A stretch of DNA of 5,537 bases from Planctomycetaceae bacterium (GTDB lineage Bacteria > Planctomycetota > Planctomycetia > Pirellulales > UBA1268): NCBI GenBank assembly GCA_030616935.1, contig JAUWWJ010000131.1, forward strand, positions 1 to 5,537, written 5' to 3'. The notes below the pieces were generated by a model, which had not been told where the DNA came from, did no database searches, and saw nothing but the letters and a program-made list of their open reading frames with translations. Positions within the stretch are counted from its first letter, which is position 1; every line of letters begins with the position of its first letter. The translations under genes were made by a program, and so were the position numbers. Below, one piece after another: positions 1 to 4,923 of this stretch.

Positions 1-711
1 CAGGTCAGTGACTGGCTTGCCGGTCACCGGATGGCGAAGTTCGTTACGGTGACTTTGAAGCACTCCGACTGCCAGCTTTCAGAGCAGATTCCATACCTGC
101 GAAAATGCTTCGTGAAGTTGCGTAGCTCAAGTTTTTTTAAACGAAAATGCCGAGGTGGAATATGGTTCTTACAAGTCAAACGAGGCAAGCGTTCGCAACA
201 ATGGCACTCGCATTTGCACTGTCTGATAGATGCCGAATTTATGGACAGAAGGACGCTATCGTGTCTCTGGGAAAGGATTACAAAAGATTCGTGCGTGACA
301 GATATTCGTCTCGTGGAAGACAACGACAAGGCCGCGAACGAAGTCGCTCGTTACTGTGCCGGCTCCGCTCGTCTTGCAGACAACACCGCCATCGATGCAG
401 TCGAAATCTTCTACGCCCTTCACGGAAAACGTATCTGTGGTACTTGGGGTACAGGCCGTGAGATCAAGCTCAGACCACCGAAGTTTGAAACCGCCAAAGA
501 TTGGAAATCAGTCGGAGGTTGGAAGGAGGTGACGGGGGCGGGTGATGATAATTCAAGTGCCAGGTTAATCCTTGAAGCATGGAAAAACAACACACCTCTT
601 GCCGAAGGTATTTCGATGCATCGAGGAATGAAATCTTTAGATGAGAGTCTTGCCGATTTTCGCAGCCGGCCGGGTTATCAGCCATTCCTCGATTTTTTCC
701 ACCCATCCTGA
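1..711 (+). CDS. rep: Rolling-circle replication initiator Rep (HUH endonuclease), C-terminal part, 5' end cut by window edge
   Basis: Open from base 1 in frame 1 to TGA at 709-711 (236 residues visible). The first ATG (base 31) is internal: residues before it (QVSDWLAGHR) fit the Rep family, and the true start is most likely at 5248 across the circular junction. Seen: a FVTVTLKHS strand (motif 1) just after the ATG; WHSHLH at bases 202-219, the metal-binding HUH motif; NEVARY with the catalytic tyrosine codon at 352-354 and a glutamate four residues earlier (340-342); then a conserved LHGKRICGTWG...LRPPK block. The E-x3-Y arrangement matches pC194/pUB110-type Reps, where Tyr nicks the origin and Glu replaces a second Tyr during termination (family knowledge). 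It acts in the cytoplasm, nicking the plus origin and staying covalently bound to the 5' end. A run of seven T lies at 132-138. Family is very sure; the exact origin it recognises is not known. Confidence 0.93.
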   Translation, partial: QVSDWLAGHRMAKFVTVTLKHSDCQLSEQIPYLRKCFVKLRSSSFFKRKCRGGIWFLQVKRGKRSQQWHSHLHCLIDAEFMDRRTLSCLWERITKDSCVTDIRLVEDNDKAANEVARYCAGSARLADNTAIDAVEIFYALHGKRICGTWGTGREIKLRPPKFETAKDWKSVGGWKEVTGAGDDNSSARLILEAWKNNTPLAEGISMHRGMKSLDESLADFRSRPGYQPFLDFFHPS

Positions 712-725
712 CGATCTCAATCTGT

Positions 726-731
726 TACAAT
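726..731 (+). promoter_or_regulatory. TACAAT -10-like box, possible leaderless promoter
   Basis: TACAAT ends six bases before the ATG at 738. There is no TTGACA-like -35 at the usual distance (703-708 reads CCATCC) and no Shine-Dalgarno before the ATG. This spacing would put the transcription start on or next to the ATG, as in leaderless bacterial genes. A chance match is quite possible. Confidence 0.3.
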
Positions 732-737
732 ACATTC

Positions 738-1280
738 ATGGGTATTATACCAAAACCGTCACCAGTTTATGACGACCATTGCAATGCTTGTTTTCCAGCT
801 GGTCGAACTCCAAGTGCTTTGAAGGTTTTTTTTACTGGCATCGAAGCTGCTCAGCAAGAACCCGCCGGGACTATTTATCCTAACCACGGCTATTACGATG
901 TTTTCGCCGTTGGCGGTTCTCTTTGCCTCTGGCAATCTCCACCAGGCTCATCCCCTTTTTGCAAAGTTCGCCTTGCTATGCCTCACGCATTGGTTGAACT
1001 CTTTCACCCCGGCGTTTATGGTGTATTTCAATCTTGGGACCTTCCTCCCTGTACGCGATGGTTCGAGAATCAGAAAATATGGGCTGGTAATCACTGGTGG
1101 AAAGGCCGGGCTTTTGTGGCAACATCACTTGCGGTCGGTGCGATAATTGAGTCTGTAACTCCAATGATTGATCCTGATCCACGCATGGAATGTTTCCCTA
1201 TGGACAATGAAGAAATCGTTGTACGCTACGCAGGCAAACGCGATGCAACAAATATTTCGATTAAGCTTGACGTGTCGTAG
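738..1280 (+). CDS. Hypothetical protein with N-terminal CxxC and TPxxLxVxFTGI motif (possible structural protein)
   Basis: 180 residues, ATG at 738, TAG at 1278-1280, 26 bases after rep. I cannot name a function. Visible: C15-N-A-C18 followed by G22-R-T-P25 and a strand KVFFTGI (29-35). The rest is rich in Gly, Trp, Phe and Pro with alternating hydrophobic residues, suggesting a beta-rich fold; there is no signal peptide or membrane helix. From memory, the pattern C-x2-C...G-x-TP...V-x-F-x-GI starts a recurrent uncharacterised family in environmental bacteria and phage-like regions; this needs a profile search. The start has no ribosome binding site but a TACAAT box six bases upstream. An eight-T run at 826-833 falls in the Phe-Phe codons and could cause slippage or sequencing error. 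Its end carries the promoter for the next gene. Position before the tail-collar genes suggests a virion role (inference). Confidence 0.75.
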   Translation: MGIIPKPSPVYDDHCNACFPAGRTPSALKVFFTGIEAAQQEPAGTIYPNHGYYDVFAVGGSLCLWQSPPGSSPFCKVRLAMPHALVELFHPGVYGVFQSWDLPPCTRWFENQKIWAGNHWWKGRAFVATSLAVGAIIESVTPMIDPDPRMECFPMDNEEIVVRYAGKRDATNISIKLDVS

Positions 1281-1295
1281 CTTTTATGTTATATT
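1267..1295 (+). promoter_or_regulatory. Sigma-70-type promoter with extended -10
   Basis: TTGACG at 1267-1272, exactly 17 bases, then TATATT at 1290-1295, with TG at 1287-1288 giving an extended -10. The predicted transcription start is near 1302, leaving a leader of about 45 bases before the ATG at 1347. The -35 box sits inside the last codons of the upstream gene. It is the best promoter in the window and probably drives the whole rightward block 1347-3761. Confidence 0.7.
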
Positions 1296-1346
1296 GCAAT
1301 TTGTTGGTCTGTTATGTTTTTTGTTTTTCAGAAAGGAAGGTGTGAA

Positions 1347-2060
1347 ATGGCACTAGTTAAGTATGGAGCCGGCGTCATTCAGATGTCTGGTAGTATTGCG
1401 GGGGACGTGCACGCGAGAAATCGCTTTGGTAATTATATACGTCCCAGAACAAAACCCGTCAACCCAAAATCGCCGCGTCAAGTCGCCAGGCGTACAACCT
1501 TGATGTTCTTAGCCGAGCAATTCCGGGAAGTACCTATGGATGACGCCAGACGGGCTGAGTGGAAAACCTACGCTGATTCTATCAACTGGGTCAATCGCCT
1601 TGGCGAACAGGTTACTTTGACTGCCTTCAATGCATTCATACAGGGTAATTCCTCTCGATGGCTTTGCTTCGGTGGTTATGCCGATCACGGTCCCGCTGCC
1701 CTTGGACTGCCTGCAGGTGATCCCGCCTTCGCGGTCTCTGCTGTTTCAGAAGCCACCCAGGATTTCACTGTGACTTTCTCCGATGCATTCGACTGGTGTG
1801 ACGAAGCTCTTGGTGCCATGATCATTGACGTTGGTCAACCTGTTTCACCCAGCCACAACTTCTTCGGTGGACCCTGGAGATTCAATCACCACATTCCTGG
1901 TAATGTTGCTGCACCACCTGCTTCTCCACTCGCAGCTCAGACCCAGGACTCCTGGCCTTTTGTCGCGGGTCAAAAGGTTTGGTTCCGAGCGTCAATCCTT
2001 CGTGAAGATGGCCGGGTAAGTACGAAATTCGGTGCCCATCCTGTCATTGTCGGAGCGTAA
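1347..2060 (+). CDS. Conserved hypothetical with RNRxGNYxRxxxxPxNPxxPRQ head, W..AFN core and beta-rich FN3-like tail (putative structural protein)
   Basis: 237 residues from ATG 1347, chosen over an upstream in-frame ATG (1314) because AAAGGAAGG (1332-1340) lies six bases before it and the protein then opens MALVKYGAGV. Three parts are visible: a head (about 10-50) with G-S-I-A-G, R24-N-R-F-G-N-Y30 and the PVNPKSPRQ turn; a helical core (50-105) with FREVP, R69-A-E-W72 and AFNAFIQGN (93-101); and a beta-rich tail (about 125-237) with alternating hydrophobics ending in VWFRASILREDGRVS, reminiscent of fibronectin type III/Ig-like domains. I recognise the overall pattern as a recurring uncharacterised family of phage-like environmental elements, but no function is established. 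It heads the promoter-driven block and its stop directly abuts the first tail-collar ATG, so they are probably co-translated. Candidate virion or fiber-base protein (inference). Residues 70-100 resemble the small protein at 3513. Confidence 0.82.
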   Translation: MALVKYGAGVIQMSGSIAGDVHARNRFGNYIRPRTKPVNPKSPRQVARRTTLMFLAEQFREVPMDDARRAEWKTYADSINWVNRLGEQVTLTAFNAFIQGNSSRWLCFGGYADHGPAALGLPAGDPAFAVSAVSEATQDFTVTFSDAFDWCDEALGAMIIDVGQPVSPSHNFFGGPWRFNHHIPGNVAAPPASPLAAQTQDSWPFVAGQKVWFRASILREDGRVSTKFGAHPVIVGA

Positions 2061-2273
2061 ATGAAGAACATGATCATGCTATGGTCGGGTGCTATTGTTG
2101 ACATTCCCGCTGGGTGGGCGTTGTGTGATGGTAACAATGGCACACCGGACCTTCGCGACAAGTTCATCGTTGGTGCCGGTGCCACTTTCAACCCGGGTGA
2201 TGATGTTGCCACAACCGTCGCGGTTGCTGCTCTCATGCATCTTTACTCCCTTGCCTACATTATGAAGTTGTAG
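2061..2273 (+). CDS. Short tail-collar/fiber domain protein, internally shortened copy
   Basis: 70 residues. ATG follows the TAA of the upstream gene with no gap, and GGAG (2052-2055) lies five bases before it. The sequence MLWSGAIVDIPAGWALCDG then GTPDLRDKFIVGAG is the classic phage tail collar domain (T4 gp12-like, receptor-binding tip of short tail fibers), and the end LYSLAYIMKL is its usual C-terminus. Between them only about 20 residues remain; the His-rich middle seen in the next gene (HSH, HNHN) is missing, so metal-binding trimer formation of the T4 gp12 type is doubtful here. Over the first 45 aligned residues about 32 match the next gene, so this is a tandem duplicate that lost about 38 residues in frame. 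It may be a degenerating copy or a deliberately short partner in mixed trimers. Confidence 0.8.
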   Translation: MKNMIMLWSGAIVDIPAGWALCDGNNGTPDLRDKFIVGAGATFNPGDDVATTVAVAALMHLYSLAYIMKL

Positions 2274-2279
2274 CCTACA

Positions 2280-2654
2280 ATGCAGTGGTTGATTGACATC
2301 ATTGTTGCCATCGTCCTGGGTCACTTCGAAGGCATGATCGTCATGTGGTCCGGAGCGATCGTTGACATTCCTTCTGGTTGGGCTTTGTGCGATGGCGCCA
2401 ATGACACCCCTGATCTTAGAAACCGTTTCATCCTCGCAGCGGGTGCTACTTACGACCCTGATGACACCGGTGGATCTACAATTCATAGCCATCTGTTTGG
2501 AATCGGTCACAACCACAATCTACTTGGAGGTACTGATGTTGAGCACGGGACCGGTTGGCAGGGCAAAACTGATTTCACAGACAAAGGCCGTACTACTGAA
2601 TGGTCAAATACTTTCCCAAGTTACTATGCCCTTGCCTACATTATGAAACTCTAA
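2280..2654 (+). CDS. Phage tail collar domain protein (putative receptor-binding fiber tip)
   Basis: 124 residues from ATG 2280, six bases after the previous stop. Alternative starts are ATG 2334 (where homology to copy 1 begins) and ATG 2343, which has GAAGG (2328-2332) at good distance; ATG 2280 has no clear ribosome binding site and would rely on reinitiation. Using 2280 adds a hydrophobic stretch, LIDIIVAIVLG. The core MWSGAIVDIPSGWALCDG, TPDLRNRFILAAG, a His-rich middle (HSHLFGIGHNHN) and the end YYALAYIMKL make a compact full collar domain. In tailed phages such domains form trimeric receptor-binding tips with histidines chelating metal (established for T4 gp12). Here there is no long fiber shaft, so the domain stands alone. 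Its neighbours suggest a virion or surface-attachment module. Confidence 0.85.
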   Translation: MQWLIDIIVAIVLGHFEGMIVMWSGAIVDIPSGWALCDGANDTPDLRNRFILAAGATYDPDDTGGSTIHSHLFGIGHNHNLLGGTDVEHGTGWQGKTDFTDKGRTTEWSNTFPSYYALAYIMKL

Positions 2655-2665
2655 AAGGATCCATT

Positions 2666-2926
2666 ATGCCAAAGTCATTGATGCTTTTATCGCCTGAAGA
2701 TATTCTTGAGATTCCAGACCAGCAAAAACATCCACCTCCTTCTATCGAGGGTGAATGCACGAAATGCGGCAAGTGTTGTATCTTTTATGAATGTCCTGCA
2801 TTGAACACGAATAACAAACACTGTCGTATTTACGATTGTCGACCGGCCGAATGTCGCATGTGGCCACAAAACCAGTTCCAGATTTGCCAGGTCGATTGCC
2901 CGGGCTATAGTCAAACAGGTCTTTAA
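2666..2926 (+). CDS. CxxCxxCC zinc/iron-chelating (YkgJ-like) mini-protein
   Basis: 86 residues. ATG 2666 is preceded by AAAAGGA (2653-2659) at six bases, which decides the start over upstream in-frame codons inside the previous gene. Ten cysteines: C31-T-K-C34-G-K-C37-C38, C43, C53, C58 (IYDCRPxEC), C63, C74 and C78. This spacing, with ...IYxxRPxxCR, is the signature of the CxxCxxCC/YkgJ domain, thought to bind zinc or iron; its biochemical role is not firmly known. The protein is shorter than most free-standing members and has only a 30-residue N-terminal lead (SPEDILEIP). It lies 11 bases after the collar gene, in the same likely operon. In phage contexts such proteins are seen near structural genes, but what it modifies or binds here is unknown. 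Family call is confident, function is not. Confidence 0.85.
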   Translation: MPKSLMLLSPEDILEIPDQQKHPPPSIEGECTKCGKCCIFYECPALNTNNKHCRIYDCRPAECRMWPQNQFQICQVDCPGYSQTGL

Positions 2927-2964
2927 TTTTCAGTTTTTCTAAATCTTTTGAAAAGGAGTTGACT

Positions 2965-3132
2965 ATGTTACTTCCAGAAAAGGTTCTCTCATTAACTCGT
3001 ATTGCCAAAGATGTATTGTCAATCATCGACGAAATCCGTTCGCTCGATATTGACTACGCCACTCTGTTAAAGTTCCTTACAATGTTCAGGGACTTCCTAA
3101 GAGACAATCCGAATGCTTCAGGTAAAACTTGA
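2965..3132 (+). CDS. Small helical hypothetical protein (55 residues)
   Basis: ATG 2965 is preceded by AAAAGGAG (2951-2958) at six bases, one of the strongest ribosome binding sites in the window; TGA at 3130-3132. The product starts MLLPEKVLSLTRIAKDVL and is mostly amphipathic helix, with Leu/Ile spaced three to four apart through LLKFLTMFRDFLRD, then a short polar tail. No signal peptide or clear membrane span. No family is recognised. It overlaps the start of the HNH gene by 20 bases, suggesting translational coupling. A small scaffold, regulator or membrane-associated peptide is possible, but nothing in the sequence decides it. Confidence 0.65.
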   Translation: MLLPEKVLSLTRIAKDVLSIIDEIRSLDIDYATLLKFLTMFRDFLRDNPNASGKT

Positions 3133-3481
3133 AAAACCTACAAAGGAGAACTCCTGTCGTATCGAACTGACCCAGGGCAAGTACGCAATTGTGGACCGAC
3201 CCATACCGCCTAGTGTGATGGATCACAGGTGGAGAGCAATAAGATGGCACTTCCGTTGGTACGCTGTCGGATCAAGGACCCGGCATGGTTCGACTGTGCA
3301 GGTTGCGATGCACAGACTCATTGCCGAAACGCCCCGGGGCGAAGTATGTCATCATTACAACAGAAACTCTCTGGACAACCGCCTCGGAAATCTTCTGAAC
3401 CTGTCAAACCTTCACCATCAGCAACTGCACAAAATCAGGAAATTTGGAAGGAAAAACGACAATAGCAACCATCGCGTTTAA
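3113..3481 (+). CDS. HNH endonuclease (small, AP2/HNH-like intron-free homing type)
   Basis: 122 residues from ATG 3113, overlapping the previous gene by 20 bases in another frame; no strong ribosome binding site, so coupling is likely. N-terminal IELTQGKYAIVD (17-28) is the usual opening of phage HNH proteins; WYAVGS (49-54) and VAMHRLIAE (64-72) lead to the nuclease core V-C-H80-H81-Y-N83-R-N-S-L-D88-N89-R90-L-G-N93-L94, the ββα-metal HNH signature. Such enzymes nick or cut DNA with one metal ion and are commonly free-standing homing endonucleases in phages; some act in genome packaging next to terminase genes, but no terminase is seen here. The basic tail (HKIRKFGRK) probably contacts DNA. 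No interrupted gene is visible nearby, so it looks like a passenger or a gene serving the element. Family call is strong. Confidence 0.87.
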   Translation: MLQVKLEKPTKENSCRIELTQGKYAIVDRPIPPSVMDHRWRAIRWHFRWYAVGSRTRHGSTVQVAMHRLIAETPRGEVCHHYNRNSLDNRLGNLLNLSNLHHQQLHKIRKFGRKNDNSNHRV

Positions 3482-3512
3482 TAACATTGATTGAGTGGAA
3501 GGATTGTCCCGT

Positions 3513-3761
3513 ATGGCATATCACATTCGTGGACCCCAAAGACACGTTAAGAGAACACGATCTCAAATACAGATTAAACGTTCAAAAGCATTTAGGCATT
3601 GTTGTTATGTTTGGTCAAGGATAATGTCACAGTCCGACAAAGACTCTTGGAAGACGTCTACAATGGGAAATGAACACGCTTTCAATTCGTTTTTGAGAAT
3701 CAACATGGTTCGTTCATTCAACGAAATTCCAATACTAACCACACCACCCGGTATAGTTTAA
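3513..3761 (+). CDS. Small basic protein with W..AFN-F core, related to the 1347 gene
   Basis: 82 residues. ATG 3513 is preferred over GTG 3495 because GGAAGGA (3497-3503) lies nine bases upstream. The N-terminus is strongly basic (HIRGPQRHVKRTRSQIQIKRSK), followed by WSRIMSQSDKDSWKTSTMGNEHAFNSFLRINMVRS. The order 'hydrophobic...S-x-x-D-x-x-x-W...AFN-x-F-x-x-N' matches residues about 57-104 of the 237-residue protein at 1347 (FREVPMDDARRAEWKTY...AFNAFIQGN). It therefore looks like a minimal version of that core without the beta-rich tail. The basic head could bind nucleic acid. It is the last gene of the rightward block and its final 27 bases overlap the end of the leftward coiled-coil gene. 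Function unknown. Confidence 0.72.
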   Translation: MAYHIRGPQRHVKRTRSQIQIKRSKAFRHCCYVWSRIMSQSDKDSWKTSTMGNEHAFNSFLRINMVRSFNEIPILTTPPGIV

Positions 3762-4118
3762 AAACGAGCTTTCATCTTTTTCACCCACCCACCCACCCAT
3801 CAGTGCATACAGCTTTTCAATATGAGCGTCCATTTCCTCCATCAGCTTTTGCTTTTCATCCCTGATAGTCAAGTACTTCTCGTAATTCGCTCGCAGATTG
3901 TCAATATCCTTGTGCTCCATCTTTGCCTCGATTAGCTCTTTTTGCAGTGCCGCCAGTTGCTCAGTTAGTGAAGTCATTTGGTCTTCCGCATTTCTCAGAT
4001 TTGCCCTTCTTCTTATATTCGCGATTTCATTTTGTCTGAATGCCAGGTCGTATTTAGCCAGTTTTTGTGCATCTCTCATTTGTTTTACCCGTCTATGATT
4101 TTCCCCGAATCTGTTCAA
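3735..4118 (-). CDS. Coiled-coil protein, only leftward gene; start uncertain, possible frameshift
   Basis: 127 residues from a TTG at 4118-4116; the first ATG in frame is at 4079-4077. Neither has a good ribosome binding site (AAAGGA lies 17 bases before the TTG). The product is highly charged and Leu/Glu/Lys-rich with long heptad-like stretches (TSLTEQLAALQKELIEAK, EKQKLMEEMDAHIEKLYALM), so a dimeric or trimeric coiled coil. The opposite strand translates to a Ser/Phe-rich shadow, which supports the minus reading. A second minus frame starting with ATG 4152-4150 (MTRVKEQTDKAVEQIRGK) has the same character and would join smoothly after a one-base shift, so the real gene may start there with a frameshift or sequence error. 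The GGGTGGGTGGGTGGG tract near its 3' end encodes MGGWVG. No family recognised; a fiber, scaffold or regulatory role cannot be separated. Confidence 0.62.
   Translation of the reverse strand: MNRFGENHRRVKQMRDAQKLAKYDLAFRQNEIANIRRRANLRNAEDQMTSLTEQLAALQKELIEAKMEHKDIDNLRANYEKYLTIRDEKQKLMEEMDAHIEKLYALMGGWVGEKDESSFLNYTGWCG
3784..3798 (-). repeat. GGGT tandem repeat, G-quadruplex motif on the minus strand
   Basis: Plus strand shows four CCC runs separated by single A bases; the minus strand is GGGTGGGTGGGTGGG. Four G3 tracts with one-base loops are the most stable class of G-quadruplex. It lies in the sense strand, and so the mRNA, of the coiled-coil gene. Confidence 0.8.
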
Positions 4119-4301
4119 CTGCTTTGTCCGTTTGTTCCTTTACGCGGGTCATCGTTTTTTGTGGAGCTGCTTCGCAGAGGAGTGATTGACCCCAAGAGCC
4201 GGTACATTATCTGACAGACTACAAAATTCAAGCGATGGCGTTTTGCTGGACAAGGGGTGGCTCGGAAGAAAAACTGCATGGTAGCTTCCGTCATTCGAGC
4301 C

Positions 4302-4354
4302 ATTTTCGGGACTGATTTTATAAAAGACCTTTGAAAGCGTCCCGCCCCGAAAAT
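4302..4354. repeat. 9-bp perfect inverted repeat with inner palindrome
   Basis: ATTTTCGGG (4302-4310) and CCCGAAAAT (4346-4354) are perfect complements around a 35-base loop. A competing stem is CGGGAC (4307-4312) with GTCCCG (4339-4344). The loop holds TTTTATAAAA (4316-4325), a 10-base palindrome. It could fold as a large hairpin on single-stranded DNA; function unknown. Confidence 0.55.
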
Positions 4355-4406
4355 CTACGACCCTTTCTGCGCTCTATTCGAACCGCGCTTGAAATCCAGC
4401 AAAGCC

Positions 4407-4431
4407 GTCCGAGGCGGACCGGAGGCCGGCC
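4407..4431. repeat. Two adjacent mini-hairpins with AGG loops and a GGCCGGCC palindrome
   Basis: GTCCG-AGG-CGGAC (4407-4419) is followed by CCGG-AGG-CCGG (4419-4429), and GGCCGGCC occupies 4424-4431. Both potential hairpins have the same three-base loop. Part of the GC-rich core of the noncoding region. Confidence 0.4.
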
Positions 4432-4627
4432 ATCCGCTTGATTTTGAAGCCTGTCAGATAATAGTACCGACCTCTTTCCCACCTCCCCACCGGCGTAGAT
4501 GTAGTTTGAGTGCCGGTGCAAATCAATTGTGGCAAAGTATCGACCTTGTAGCGGTCGTAGCAGGTTGCTCAGCCTCGCTACGCTCGGCTGCCTGGCAGGG
4601 CCTCGGTTCGTTCGCTACCGCTCACAC

Positions 4628-4655
4628 GGGCCGCTCCGCGTCCGCTCCGCGGCCC
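4628..4655. repeat. GGGCCGC/GCGGCCC inverted repeat enclosing a tandem 10-mer
   Basis: GGGCCGC (4628-4634) pairs perfectly with GCGGCCC (4649-4655). Overlapping this, CCGCTCCGCG occurs twice in tandem (4631-4640 and 4642-4651) separated by one T. Degenerate relatives, CTCGCTACGCTCGG near 4574 and TTCGCTACCGCTC near 4611, lie just upstream, giving an iteron-like look. Confidence 0.5.
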
Positions 4656-4712
4656 TACTGTTCAGGGTGGTCCAGAAATCACACCTATACGTGGGATACC
4701 CGCTGGGTTGTT

Positions 4713-4734
4713 ATCAATATCTTGTAGCCTTGAT
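4713..4734 (+). other. Small hairpin presenting TATCTTG: candidate Rep nick site
   Basis: ATCAA (4713-4717) and TTGAT (4730-4734) form a 5-bp stem whose 12-base loop begins TATCTTG (4718-4724). pC194/pUB110-type origins are nicked within a sequence containing TTATCTTGATA, and this Rep has the matching E-x3-Y catalytic motif. The seven-base match and its placement in a loop are suggestive, but the flanks differ (TAG instead of ATA after TATCTTG) and a short AT-rich match can arise by chance. Confidence 0.3.
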
Positions 4735-4737
4735 CCC

Positions 4738-4775
4738 TTATACTTGTCTGGTACTCGACACACGACAATGTATAA
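4738..4775. repeat. 11-bp imperfect inverted repeat, candidate origin or operator element
   Basis: Left arm TTATACTTGTC (4738-4748), right arm GACAATGTATAA (4764-4775). The arms are fully complementary except for one bulged T in the right arm; loop of 15 bases. It lies four bases after the TATCTTG hairpin and upstream of the rep operon. Confidence 0.55.
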
Positions 4776-4788
4776 CTACTCAATCTTA

Positions 4789-4808
4789 AACATACCAACA
4801 AGTATGTT
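4789..4808. repeat. Perfect 7-bp hairpin AACATAC / GTATGTT
   Basis: AACATAC (4789-4795), loop CAACAA, GTATGTT (4802-4808). It ends just before the possible -35 of the rep operon promoter, so it could be an operator or part of the origin. Confidence 0.5.
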
Positions 4809-4809
4809 A

Positions 4810-4837
4810 TTGCTTTTGGATCCACAACGCCGATAAT
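4810..4837 (+). promoter_or_regulatory. Possible promoter for the Cys-rich/rep operon
   Basis: TTGCTT (4810-4815), 16 bases, then GATAAT (4832-4837). The -10 fits well, the -35 only in its TTG. It would start transcription near 4844, leaving a leader of about 165 bases that contains the hairpin at 4924-4947. Confidence 0.35.
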
Positions 4838-4923
4838 ACCTTCAACCATGCCAGGATAGGGCAACGCAGGAGTGCGACCCGAGCGGGCATGGCACGGAGT
4901 AGCAGAGCTTTTTCAGGTGGATC

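Noticed and set aside
147..461. Plus-strand open frame inside rep
   Set aside because: Arg/Ser-rich shadow of the conserved Rep catalytic domain in another frame.
2079..2516. Minus-strand open frame of 145 codons opposite the collar genes
   Set aside because: Antisense shadow of two clearly recognised collar genes; low-complexity product.
2926..2964. T-rich stretch after the YkgJ-like gene as a terminator
   Set aside because: No stem precedes the T-rich bases; it is only the AT-rich spacer with the next ribosome binding site.
4389..4727. Open frame of 112 codons in the GC-rich noncoding tract (also 4529-4789)
   Set aside because: Starts with TTG without a ribosome binding site, composition is Ser/Arg/Ala-rich like translated noncoding DNA, and it covers the repeats and hairpins.
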